DNA of 64,000 bases from Argyresthia goedartella (Eukaryota > Arthropoda > Insecta > Lepidoptera > Argyresthiidae), in NCBI GenBank assembly GCA_949825045.1, contig OX463807.1:10999501-11063500 (forward strand). Direction: 5' to 3'. Under the pieces are notes generated by a model, which saw nothing but the letters and a program-made list of their open reading frames with translations, did not search any database and had not been told where the DNA came from. Of this stretch, positions 31,843 through 43,030 are shown in pieces. The position numbers and the translations under genes were made by a program. How positions within the stretch are numbered: the stretch's first letter is position 1; each line of letters opens with the position of its first letter.

Positions 31843-34800
31843 CTGTGGGAAAAGGACGCTGGTGTTAGGCGACAAGTTTCTTTATCGTCAAAATTAACAT
31901 CGAATAACCTAGAGACTCAATTATTCAAAAGATATTATAATCCATCTTTTTTGTTTGCCTCTCCAAGAAGAACCTAGTAATTTGTGGTCTTTGGAGAGGT
32001 TTTTTTAGTCATTTTTTACATAATTACGATCAACTTTCCCTAAAAATTATTTTATGAGAAAAAAACCTATTTCACATGATTCGTTTAATAGATGGCTTAA
32101 ACATAAAGTTTCCGTTTTGGCATCGAGGCCCTTTGACTCTGCCTACCCCTCTTCCGGAAAAAGGGCTTATGTATGTACTTACACACAGGTCTCCAGTCGT
32201 ACCCTTTGTACAAAGTTTTCCCCCGGGACTTGTATCACCATCCGCCATTTGCCCTTAGGTTCGCCCTTCGGGACCACTCTGTATAAGGGTTCGTACTGAA
32301 ACAAATAAATACTATCATAAGTTAGTGAAAAAGCTCTGAAATATTTGAATGAAATTATGTAACCGAGGATTGCTGGAATAAAAATCATTTTCAAGGGTCG
32401 CCTCGCGATTGTACATATTTTAGGGGCTACAACGTCTTCTATTATCAAGGCACCGCTGTTTGACTATCTGTCCATCTGAAGGTAACATTTTTTGAGTCAA
32501 AGTATGTACTATTAGATATGTAGCTATTAATAAATATTCTATAAAATATATTAAACTTACAGTGACTGCCGTTTCACAGTCGTCCTTTTCATCAGGATCT
32601 CCTTGACGATTCACCACCTCTACCTCAAGACTCGGCTGGAAGGAGGCTCTGCTTTTCTGGAAACAAAGTGATAGTTTCCTGTCCATATAAACCAAATTGT
32701 GAACCTTATGAATTGTTAATAAAGCCGAAAACCATGAAAATTCTTCATGCATTTAAAGGTTAAAATTATATCGGGTGATGAGTCGGCGAATTTTCACTGA
32801 TGAGCTTCCCTTGCTCCACACACGGTTCTAATACATACATAGGTCTTATAGTTGTGGCGCTGTTTCTGGTTCACAGGACACAGGGTATGTTTATACCAAA
32901 GTCCCTGACTTTGATATTCTCCGGTGAGAACGATGCCAAATGCGACGAAATAAAATCTTGGACACCTGCGCAAATTATTTATAATGACAATAATGGGGTC
33001 AATAATCTCACATGCCCACATGGGCTCCTCGCACATGGTGGGCATGTGAGAACCCCATTATCTTCAAAAGCAAGATCTGCCACACAAGCCGCATACGAGC
33101 CCAGAAGCAACGTCTACGGACGATAAGTTGAAGCGATCGGTTTGACCGAAATCAGCCGTACCACATCAGGTGACTGTTTATAAACGTTATGTTAATTGGA
33201 CCCCATTGATCTTTAAATTCGCTGTCCGTCGAATGGTCTGGACATTTTCGCTCGTCCGTGGCACAGGACCCTTCGTATTCCAAGCCAATTTCTAACCACA
33301 ATTGGCTAGTTTTTACAGTATTGATTTACGCCAAAAACTGCCACATAGAAACACAAGATTTTATGAGTTTTTTTAGGATGTATATGTACAATCAGTAGCA
33401 TACGAGAAACCATTTACATAACCTAACTTAATAAACAGGCTGTTGTTTTGTTAAGTAATCATGCAAATAAAAAGTCGCCGGCCGTCGGGTGGCAAGGAGC
33501 CCAATATGCTGGCACTATTACCTTGCCGTAAAGCCAGGCTTATGCTCTGGGCGGGGTAGGTGCCATCTCTTATGGATTTTATTACATCAAAGTATTGTAA
33601 ACTTACAGTCCCCTTGAACATATCGTTGAACTTCTCCTGAGGATAGTCCACAGGCTTCACAGTGCAGTAAGTTTTGCCGTGGCATTCTGGCGGAACATCG
33701 GAATCCCTCAGCTCATAGTTCACATCTTGCATGGGGCCGGGGAATTTGATCGCGTCGTCTGTATCTGGAAAATAGGATTGATTTGAATATTTGGTACTAC
33801 TCGGGCGAGCTAAGTTGGCACCTAGCTCGAGTGACGTTTGTGCAAAGTACAGTGTGTACAGTACGTTTTTACATATCGCTAAATCGAAATCAGAGAGAAA
33901 AGGACAGAGCTATGCGCTATGTAAAGCTCTGTCCCTCACCTTTCGCGACAACCCCCCCGCGCTCGGCGTGCTACTGTTGCAGATGTTTGCTTTGATAACT
34001 GAGCTATCAGAAAACCCCTAATTATGTTGTTAGCTCGTGGACTTTGTGACTGAGATCTCGAATTTAAGGCGGCGCCTTAGACCAAACCACCCTTTTGTCA
34101 ATATCTAGTTACGCAAAATAAGAATTAAAGGGTAGTTTTTAGGGTTCCATACCCGAAGGGTCCATCTTAGCACTATTACTGTCACTCATATGTCCGACCG
34201 TCCATACGTCGTCTGTCACATAGGTTTTGGAGCCAAACTTTTAAAGCTACGGTCTTAAATTTTCACAGTGTAAACATCTTGTTGACCCAAAGCCATACAA
34301 ATTGTAAAAGAAACATAAAATGGGTTCAGTGGCAGCTCCCATACAGTTTTTAAAAATATAACAAAACAAAGTAATGAAAAGCCACCAAGCTCAGAGTTTT
34401 TTTTACAAAATGTTGTACAGCAGATTTTTTTAACTTCCGATTGTCCTTGGAGATTTGATGCATATTTACCTAATGTTGAGGTGTTGGCTAATATAGAATG
34501 CACTTTTGTATCGAAAAATCCCGCTATACCGGGATGGACAAATTTAGTGTTATGGTTCGTTACAGAATCGTATATATATTTACCTACGTTCAGGTATTGG
34601 CTAATATTGGAATGCACTTGTGAATCGATCGTAAAAAGCCTGCAATTCCGGAATCGACGAATTTTGTGTTTTTCTGACTATAGCATCGGATGCACTATCT
34701 TATATTATAGTGATAGAATGTGATTAAAGTAATTGTAACCAAGATAATATTTACACCCAATTTGGATTTCGAATGTTTTTTTTTTTTTTACTAACACACA

Positions 34801-37800
34801 AAGGCCCTCCTCTTACACCCTTACAGTACCAGCACACCTTCATATTTGCATCGGGAATCAAAAAGTAAATAGGCATTCGAATATGTTTTTTTTAAATAAA
34901 TATTTTTAAAAAGTCGCTACCATACCATTCAACCGATTAGTATGCATTCCTTTCCTGGCATTCGAGTATTTATCATTAAAAATAATAACGAGGAAGCGGC
35001 TTCCATAATTTCATAGCCAAAACTTTACTTTAGGTAAATATGCATCCGAATGTCCGATCTCTTACTAATTTTGCTAAAAATGACAATATTTTGATAAATC
35101 TACTCGAAATGGCTCGCGTTTGTTTAATCTTTAATTAAATGTTAACACATCCTATTCCTCTAAAAGTAAGCTGAAGTTTAAAGTGCTGTTGGGCTGTCCA
35201 CCAGCCATAAGCTTGTACTTACTTCTTTTTGTAGTAGCGCTATTGGCGTAATGTAAGCTGCACAGCGTCATCTGAAAATAGCAAGTTTCTTCATAAATGG
35301 TTAAATATTTTTTGACTTCGGTTCTTTCTTGCGGAAGTTCGTAATGATGGGTCAGTAAGTTCTGTCAAATAAGTGGCAGCTTAATTAAAAGTCACCCTGT
35401 ATGTTTAAAATATTATCGGAATTGAATACCAAATCAATATTCAAAGCTTTATCTCTATCTCGTATTTTTGTTTATTATAATTTATTTTGTTTTTTTCCTG
35501 AAAGTAAAACGTCATATTCCACGAAAGTAAATTAGGGAGTGATGTAAGTACACTCCAAATTCACATTCGAAAGAACCTAATTAAACTACAGTGTTATACA
35601 CATAAATGTACACTATATGCCTACTCTACTATCAAAAGGTTTATGCGTTAGGAGGAGGAATTCCCAAAATTGCTTGTCGTAGAAAAACTTTCACGTCACT
35701 AAATCTTGTTCAAAGTTACATTTTTATGCAAAAACTTAGATACTGCACCGTATGTGGCTGTAGTAGCAGATAATAATTGCAAAATGATAAGATTTCCCGG
35801 AAAGAAAATAATCATAAAGTTATCTATTTTTCAATTCCATAAATTGTTATAATGCCAATGTAAAAGTCATGAAATTCACATAGAGAAGTACTCAACACAT
35901 TCCAAAGGCCTGGCAATGCGATTATCGAAAATATTTTTTCATTATAAAAGTTATGTCCATAAACTGTAACACAAGTGGAATTATTATAAAAACACTGCAA
36001 AACACCCGACTGCATTTTCTTTCAATACCACATACAAACTTATGAATGCATCTGGTTACGTACTCTTCGCCACATATTTTTTTAATTATATTTAAAAAAA
36101 AAGACATATACTTACAGCTGTTACAAGACGACAAGTTGGGAGACTCAAAAATTGTTTCGTTTGCGACCATATGTTTCTTGGGGAAAGTAGTTCATAATGA
36201 TGTGTACTATAATTCCCCAAAAAGTCAACCTGTTTGTTAGAGTTCTAGCTAGTGAAATTAATTATGTAGCCCGCTTAGGCCTTCCTTATAGCTAGACGTC
36301 ATGCACAGCCGACCACTCCAGTGTGACAGACACCCAACGTCATTGGCATTGCCTCTCACACGGAGAATGAAAGCGCCGTTAACATTTAAAGCGCGTGTAT
36401 TGGTGAAAATAGCAACTCGATACATGCAGCTTGGAAATTTGGACCAATCCATGTTCATACTAGTGGCTCCGTGAGCTGCAGACCTCGCGAGTCTGTTGGT
36501 GGAAAGTTGAACTTCTACAAACTTATGAATGCATCTGGTAAAGGTATATGGAGTATAAAAGTAGCCGCACCAATAACTTTGTAAACTACATTTTGCAATT
36601 AAAGATGCCAATCTCACGGCTATTGACAGAAATCTAACGATACCAAATTTATTAAAAAATCTATCAAATTGTTTGGACCATCGCCATTTTGAAAATTTTT
36701 AATAAACCGAATCGACAAAAAAGCAAATAAACATATAGATGAGAGTGCAAGACGTAGGCACATCATGAATACGCCTTTATTTTTAACCAGTTTGGTTGAC
36801 AACCGCTATCGATTTTTCAGCCTTGTCTTCTGGATGAAATTGTCTAATAGAGACAACGATCTATCTACTTGTTTCGGCAAATAGAGTGTATGAAGGCTAA
36901 TTCAGTCCAGCCAACAGTATTTTTATAACCATACTGCAAATGAGGGTTTTAAATTCATCTCAGCCCCGCGAAAAATATAAAATCAGGTAAGCACGCTGGC
37001 AATGCTTCCCTGGCGTTTGAGAAGCACACGAAGCACATAGATTATATTTTCGAAAATGAATTGACTAGCTACAGTTAGTATGTCAATTTCTTTAAAAAGC
37101 TCTCTTAAGGAGTCTGTTCGTTTTAAATTATAAATTGCTCGAATAGCTCTTTTCTGTAAAATAAAGCTAGCCTAGATGCAGATCCGTGTTTTTTTTTTGA
37201 TGTCCGTAACAGCGTAAGTCGCAGAACTTAATTTACTAGCTAATTTATCTATGTGGGGTCCCCACTGCAATTTGCTATTAATAGTTATTGCAAGAAACTT
37301 TGTATCATCCACTACTTCTAACATGTTGCTGTCTAACACTAAACTGGTTTTTAACTTGCCTGACACTTGGAAGTGAGAATTTGATACACATGGTTTTACC
37401 AGCGTTAAACAATAAATTATTAAATAAATTTGTAAATAATATCAAAAATACTGCATGAATGACTACCACTATCTACTGAAGTGTATAATCTGGTGTGCTA
37501 CGCCATCGCACTAACAAAACAAACAAAATTAAAAAAAAGCAAACAAAGAACCACGTGTACAATATCAATACAAATATTAACAAAAATGAAGTGCAGTTTT
37601 ACAGATATTGCACGTTGTACATCAAGAATCATCACTGGCTTCACTCAATTATGACAGTTGGGATAGATATAAAAGGATCATATAGAAAAGGTCATCTATA
37701 ACACCTTGCTCCGTTGCTAATTTCATGATTCCAGGCCTACGGGGAGTACCCTATAGGATTTGATATTCATTTGCGAGTATCAAGCAAATTCAGCAAAATT

Positions 37801-39826
37801 GTGACATAAATCGCCTTATATTTTGATTTCGTTGATCTATCACTCACAACTTCAAGAGGCCACAGACCTTAGGTCTGTGGCCTCTTGAAGTTGTAAGTAA
37901 TTAATTTAATTATTTACTATTATTAATTAAATTCAACTTGATTCATGAACGCGTTCCTCACCACCCATACATACAAACGGACAACGAAGTGATAACTTTT
38001 AAGGTACAATCGAACCAACTGAATCATGACCCACTTGCCTGATAATTCGTTTGAAACTTTCAAACTTGTAAGATCTATCAAAATGTCAGTGTCTAATCAA
38101 ATGATAACAAGTTCGTTACCAAGGAAATAAACCTTCAAGCGAATTTCGACCTACTTGCATTTAAGGGGTTTAGCAAAATAAGCTTATGGTGGGTCATGAT
38201 TCAGATGGTTCGATAGTACCTACTAAAAATGGTAGTGCCCCCAAATACTAGATGTAGTTGTAGATTTTGGGGATTTATATTTTGAAACTTAATACAACGA
38301 GTTGATGCGATGGTTGCAATGTGAGAGTGTGCTAACACGAGTCGAGTCGAGTTTTCTTCTCAAGCACCCTTTCTGGGGAGTCAGGGTCAGATCGTGGGAT
38401 CTCTTCCTGAGGAAGCGGCCCGTGCTAACACTAGGCAAGCAGAGCTATATGTAGTAGTAAATAGCGCCATCCAGCGTCAAGTAATAGATGCCAAGTATAA
38501 AGGTATTGATGAGACTGTAGACCTGTGTGCACTCAGTGAATGGAGTGGTTCCTTACAAGGCAAGATGGCGCTGCACAATAGATTAATGATGTCTTAAGAC
38601 AGGTACAAAACCCTAAAAATAGGTAGGGGGTACAATAATTACGTGAGGTGTTTAGGGGAGAGGGGGTCAAGCCAAATTTCACAAAATCTAACTAAAGTAG
38701 TACCCATTTGTATTTCTTGATGTAATCCGAAGTACTAACTCATCGACTAGTTCACAGAATTTTATTATTGTGACTGGTATGGCTGTGCTGTACCCCAGAC
38801 ACCCCATATGAGAAACTTCGGTATTTTAAATTGTATCACAGTGATTTTACACTGCAATCTAATCAATCCTAAATACTAGACTGAAGTAAAAATAATGTTC
38901 AAGACAAATCTCACGAAATCGTCAAAATCACGTAATTAATGGATGCCCCTAGCATGGACGAATAAAACTAGAGGACATACAACCGTAGTAGTTTGAAGCG
39001 TAATTAGATTTTTAGTTTAAATGTATATTGCTAGATAGAGCTACTTGTTCAAATTTTCTCTCTAGTATAGGTAGTATCGTGGCGCGCTTAATTTAGGAAA
39101 GATATAAGCGTTTATTTCCTAAGAAGAAACAAGGTTTACGCTTACGCCATCTCTGATTTTTCGTCGATATATACTACGCCGTCACCCTTAGCACCCAGCA
39201 TCTATTGCGTGGTACAGCGACATCTAGAAATAATACAGGATTTTAGCTTTCTAGCAGGGTACGTTTTTTATATGACGTTGTCAGTCCTCTAGTTTTATTC
39301 GTCCATGCCCCTAGATACGTAATTGTTAAAGTTCAGTATATTTATCTGCCTATGTAAATACCGGTACTTATCTATGTTTAGGTAAGATCGTACCTTCATC
39401 ACACATTACTATTATCTTAGGCAAGATCATAGGTTATCTCGCAGTGCACTCGACATGATGTAGGTTCAATGTTGCTATGATGTAACCTAGCAACACTGTG
39501 ATCTATGTACATTATTTCTTCAATTTTATTCTGGTTAGTTTATTTATACAGACCATTTTAACAATGATTGCAATAAGTCTTGACGGACGTTCTATGGGTG
39601 AAATAAATCTTTGTATCTCTATAGATACGAGATACGGCGATGGGGAAGCCCTCTTGACACGCACAATAGCTGACTGAAGCCCTTAAGGGAAAATACGGGA
39701 CTGTATGATTTTTTGTTGTGTATTTTAGAACTAAAATCACGCAAACTAATAAACAAACAAACATTTATAGGCACATACCATCATCAGAGCAGTTGTGGAA
39801 GACCACTGTAAAGGTTCTTTTCCCAT
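31611..39826 (-). CDS. Spätzle-family cystine-knot ligand, gene B (six exons)
   Basis: Predicted 229-aa pro-protein joined from 39779-39826 (weak), 35223-35271, 33607-33758, 32561-32656, 32183-32295 and 31611-31842; the total of 690 bp is 230 codons including stop. A pro-domain block CHGKTYC is followed by a possible cleavage site (EVVNR before QGDPDEKDDC) and a knot with KWRMVIQ, QRVRLETC, NATC, FCKQKYS and PICCSC, giving the full seven-cysteine set in canonical order. A basic tail rich in Lys and Pro ends MTMKKH. Family role: secreted precursor, activated by proteolysis, ligand of Toll receptors. It lies about 15 kb upstream of gene A on the same strand with the same intron phases. Confidence 0.85.
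32183..32295 (-). CDS. Gene B exon 5
   Basis: 113 bp, phase 0 in and phase 2 out. It encodes YEPLYRVVPKGEPKGKWRM and VQRVRLETC, the central Spätzle signature with the second knot cysteine. Acceptor TTTGTTTCAG, donor GTAAGTAC. Confidence 0.9.
32561..32656 (-). CDS. Gene B exon 4
   Basis: 32 codons, phase 0 both ends, TTTCCAG acceptor and GTAAGTTT donor. It holds the putative cleavage region VEVVNR|QGDPDEKDDC and the first knot cysteine. Confidence 0.85.
32853..32888 (+). repeat. Possible SINE 2 fragment
   Basis: GCGCTGTTTCTGGTTCACAG and GACACAGGGTAT resemble the SINE 2 body. Only about 36 bp, in an intron of gene B. Confidence 0.35.
32991..33060. repeat. Interrupted inverted repeat
   Basis: TAATGGGGT plus TCTCACATGCCCAC (left, with 6 extra nt between) pair with GTGGGCATGTGAGA plus ACCCCATTA. 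Loop about 17 nt. Confidence 0.8.
33465..33560 (-). pseudogene. Retroelement C-terminal scrap
   Basis: ISLALRQGNSASILGSLPP resembles the C-terminal tail seen at 7740-7800 (LALQRGDAAS). Only about 30 codons remain, in intron 3 of gene B next to its donor. Confidence 0.45.
33607..33758 (-). CDS. Gene B exon 3
   Basis: 152 bp, phase 1 in and phase 0 out, ending at a GTAAGTTT donor. It encodes AIKFPGPMQDVNYELRD, then PPECHGKTYCTVKPVDYPQE. This is the conserved pro-domain cysteine pair with the following D/N-Y-P, as in gene A exon 3. Confidence 0.85.
33759..35222. other. Intron 2 of gene B
   Basis: Contains a partial family G repeat (34139-34330) and a 10-bp hairpin (33902-33934, GGACAGAGCT). 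Otherwise AT-rich intron. Confidence 0.5.
35223..35271 (-). CDS. Gene B exon 2
   Basis: 49 bp between a TATTTTCAG acceptor and a GTAAGTAC donor, ending in phase 1 as the equivalent exon of gene A does. It encodes MTLCSLHYANSATTKR. It is short, so support comes from the splice sites and the phase match. Confidence 0.6.
35272..36974. other. Intron 1 of gene B, left part
   Basis: Holds two separated family G fragments (36020-36060 and 36515-36600, CAAACTTATGAATGCATCTG in both). No host ORF recognised. Confidence 0.45.
36975..37440 (-). pseudogene. Jockey-like LINE reverse transcriptase fragment
   Basis: VVDDTKFLAITINSKLQWGP, HIDKLASKLSSATYAV, then RAIRAIYNLKRTDSLRELF and FKEIDILTVASQFIFENIIY. 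This is the region after the RT palm. A deletion removes the middle. In intron 1 of gene B. Confidence 0.75.
37846..37894. repeat. Perfect 24-bp palindrome
   Basis: ACAACTTCAAGAGGCCACAG at the start of arm 37846-37869, one T, then the exact inverse 37871-37894. No other copy in the window. Confidence 0.95.
38003..38220. mobile_element. MITE
   Basis: GGTACAATCGAACCAACTGA / TCAGATGGTTCGATAGTACC inverted ends, with GAATCATGACCCAC and its inverse inside. No ORF. Confidence 0.75.
38221..38943. other. Unassigned stretch in intron 1 of gene B
   Basis: An open frame at 38394-38597 (67 aa) encodes an unrecognised peptide and may be part of an unknown repeat. Nothing else. Confidence 0.35.
38944..39313. 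mobile_element. MITE
   Basis: CATGGACGAATAAAACTAGA and its exact inverse TCTAGTTTTATTCGTCCATG near the two ends, with CCCCTAG next to each. About 370 bp, no ORF. Confidence 0.8.
39314..39778. other. Intron 1 of gene B, right part
   Basis: No repeat partner or gene recognised. Confidence 0.4.
39779..39826 (-). CDS. Gene B exon 1, possible start
   Basis: Sixteen codons from an ATG to a GTATGT donor, phase 0, giving MGKEPLQWSSTTALMM, which runs on as MTLCSLHYANS in exon 2 to make a modest hydrophobic leader. It is chosen because frame and phase fit. The Met that begins exon 2 could serve instead if this exon is not used. Confidence 0.45.
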
Positions 39827-39957
39827 GCAGCCCAACACTTAAAAGTCATCAAACAAATGGATTTTGAATGGTTTTTGAAATTCGGCAAAAAGTTTAACAA
39901 ATGCAAGGGTTTACCGCCACACGCTAGCTCCAAGGGAAATAAGTTTTAAAGTGGGCT

Positions 39958-40150
39958 TCCACTTCTGCTACTGCTGTACATTGCTTCTGGCCCCACACTA
40001 GGATATCCTGTGCCGTGGGAACCAGAAACAGCGACATCACACCCATATGAACATCCAAGACCTCGGTTTTTTTTCATTATCTTCAGCCGGGGATCGAACG
40101 TGGGACCTCTCGCATGATAGGCAAGCCACAACCGCAGCGCCGCAGAGGAC
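39958..40150 (-). mobile_element. SINE family 2, copy 2
   Basis: Inverse of the 4357 copy: TGCTTCTGGCCCCACACTAG, GCCGGGGATCGAACGTGGGA, CGCAGCGCCGCAGAGG. It lies just upstream of the proposed gene B first exon. Confidence 0.8.
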
Positions 40151-41093
40151 GTCCAAGAGAATATACTAGCAACTTAACTTCAGAACTCACGGAGGAACCC
40201 GTTTCAGAACGTAGTGTATCAGCCCTTTCGTCGAGAAAGTCGCGGGCAGATTTCACAAGGTGAAAAGCAGTAAATCGGGTTTGACCCATTGGCTTAATGA
40301 AACCGGTCCTTCGCTTAGACCAACACTTACTGGTCTGGTGTCCATATGTGTATTATATTATATATTTTTATGACTATGTTGCCTAAGTCTACACATTTAT
40401 TTATTATTTGGCGTTTGGAGAATCTTTTTATGTGCAATTAATAGTAGAAATTAAGGTAATCATATAGATAAGTAATCTACCAAAGAGAAATAGATTACAA
40501 AAACGTCCGATAAAAGATAACTAGAGTCGAACGTCATCGTCGCGTCATTGTCTCTGAGCGGTTATTGTCTACCGGAATTGGGCCCTAAGTCACATATTAA
40601 TAAAGAATCCCAAGTTAAGTCAACATTTAATAAAACTTAACTTGTATTGTCGCGACCCCGTCGTTTCTTCTCTTCAGTATTATTTATTTCTTTGTACACT
40701 TCGCTTCACGCATTATGATCGATGGCCTTGAATGTGCAGTAGTCATTTTTGAATAACTGTACCTACATATCCGCAGTAAGCTGCGCCATTTCGTCCAGCG
40801 CTCTTAATTAGTTCATATTTTGATAGCTTACTCGATCGGTATAAAAAAATAAGACATACTATCTCGCATAAAATTCACTCTCACAGTTGAGACGAATTCA
40901 ACGACACCTCCTGAGCTAAAATCCATCTTTAGGCTGCAGAGCGTGCGAAAGACACACATACACAAAGTCAAAAACCAAAACCCTCCTTCGGCGCAGTCGG
41001 CTAAAAAGGGAACTTACTTAATTATGATCAAATGTAGCATCATGTGTGAATAAATAAAATCGTATTTAATTCAGTAAGTTATTACATTTAAGA
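40151..41093. other. 5' flank of gene B
   Basis: Would hold the promoter if exon 1 is right. No element can be asserted. Confidence 0.35.
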
Positions 41094-41510
41094 TTTCCTC
41101 AACTGCAAGATATGTTTGTGAGTATGGTCACAGTTTTTTTTCTCTCTGGATCAGTGACAAATCTTCACCGCTCTGTAATCTAATGACGTCGAATAATCAT
41201 TTTTGATTCTTAAAAGTACTACTTGTTGAAATTACCTATGTATATGTAAATAGGTACTAGGGTAGGTAGCAAAGTAAAGGTTAAACGAAACAGGAAATCT
41301 TCCTCGACTGCAAGATATGTTTGTGAGTATGGTCTCAGTTTTTTTCTCTCTCTGGATCAGTGACAAATCTTCACCGCTCTGTAGTCTAATGACGTCGAAT
41401 AATCATTTTTGCTTCTTAAAAGTACTACCTACTGCTACTTGTTGAAAGTACTTATGTATATGTAAATAGGTACTAGGGTGGGTATAGCAAAGTAAAGGTT
41501 AAACGAAACA
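41094..41510. repeat. Tandem duplication of about 205 bp
   Basis: Two units, each with CTGCAAGATATGTTTGTGAG, CTCTCTGGATCAGTGACAAA, TAATGACGTCGAATAATCAT and CAAAGTAAAGGTTAAACGAA. They differ by a few substitutions and small indels. Confidence 0.9.
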
Positions 41511-42832
41511 TTATTGGGTCTGTGTTTAGAGTTCATTGCACTGGGTAATGGTTTTGTATCCTTTCTGTGATAAAGATCATCAAATGATCAATGATCACTA
41601 CAAATAGATGTCAGAATAAGATAATAAATTAAGTGCACATTAAAAATCTTGATGACCACGGTCATTCAGCTGCGTATTTGAAATAACAAATAACAACATT
41701 TACGATGAGAATATTTGCAAAATGCTTAGGTCCACTTGCACGGCATTGGCTAAATGATGATTAACGTGCTTAACTGGTTTCAATTAAACATATTAAAAAT
41801 AAATTTCAGACGCTAAAAGTATTACGTGAATTTCGTGCTTCCTTAGAATAAAGATTTTGTAGAAAGAAATTAATATTAGTTGATAACATTAATGACCTGT
41901 TTCATCAAGTCCCGAATAAAGACGCCATGTTACCGATTGATCTGTCATTTTACATACAAAAATTAGGCTTTTCTGGTTCCGTACACGGAGTTGCGCCTGC
42001 GTTGTCGCTCTGTCTGTCTGTCCGATTATGATGAACCGTAGAAGTTGAGAGTTGAAATTTGCAGAGAATGTGAATTTATTTTGCTGCTGTAGCAACCAAT
42101 AATTAACTACATGAGTATTTATAAATTAAGGAGACCCTATACAAGAGAAGTTTTTCAATATCAACGCTCCTACGAAAAAAATAATCGTCGTCATTCAATA
42201 CATATAATCGATAATTTCGCGCCGTCGTCGCTTCTTTGGCGCAATTGTTTCGACGACATTGGATTGATCAGTGCGATCTGTAAGGCAGGGGTGGTTCTAT
42301 GTATATCGAAACCTAGTTCGGAGATTTTGTTTTATTATTTTTTGTCCTGAAGTCGTCTTGTACAATGGTACAGAACCCTTCGTGTGCGATCCGCGATTGA
42401 CTGATTTTATTATATCAAATAGGGCCTATCGGGACTTCTAAGTAGGTAGGTCTAATAAACAATTCAGTAGGATCTAGAGGCGTCACAATTCAACTAGTTA
42501 AACTTATTAAAAAACTAGTATGAAGATGTAATCTACGGCCACCGTAAAATCTGTTGGATTTCAAGATGTGAGTTGAGTTGGTTAGTTAGTTAGTGTTGGT
42601 CGACGACTTGAAATTCCCACAAAGTAACGACGATATGCTCGTCTCTTCGTGGGATCTTAAACGTTTTTGTTTGCGACCTTATTGTTTCAAATGAAAAACA
42701 AACAAACAAAAAAACTCAGTAGGTATGCAGTAGGTACATTGTGCGATCAGCTGATTTAACTTTTAAGGTACCTTATCTTCAAAGGAGAATTCACACAATA
42801 TAAGTAATACTTCAAAGTAATAACTATAATAA
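41511..42832. other. Mostly unassigned, with a family G remnant
   Basis: 41972-42410 holds both ends of a divergent family G copy (TTCCGTACACGG... and GGTACAGAACCCTTCGTGTG). Otherwise nothing. Confidence 0.45.
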
Positions 42833-43030
42833 ATGTAGCCCATTAATGTCCCCACCGAGGGGCAAGGGCCTTTACCCGGATACGAGAAAGATTGAGCCAT
42901 ACTCCACCACGCTGGCTCAGTGCGGGAGGGGTGGCTGCCCTGTTAGGGCCCCTGACACAGTTTTACGACTACTCACATCGAAGCGATAGTATTTTAACGT
43001 GTCACCCGAAACATGGAAGCGCTCGAAGCA
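42833..43030 (-). mobile_element. SINE family 3 fragment
   Basis: GTAGCCCATTAATGTCCCC at 42836 and ACGTGTCACCCGAAACATGG at 42997 match the SINE inside 10885-11098. The tRNA-like head is missing. Confidence 0.5.

Noticed and set aside
32800..33126. 108-aa plus-strand ORF with hydrophobic start
   Set aside because: It spans a SINE scrap and an inverted repeat within an intron of gene B; no conserved domain.
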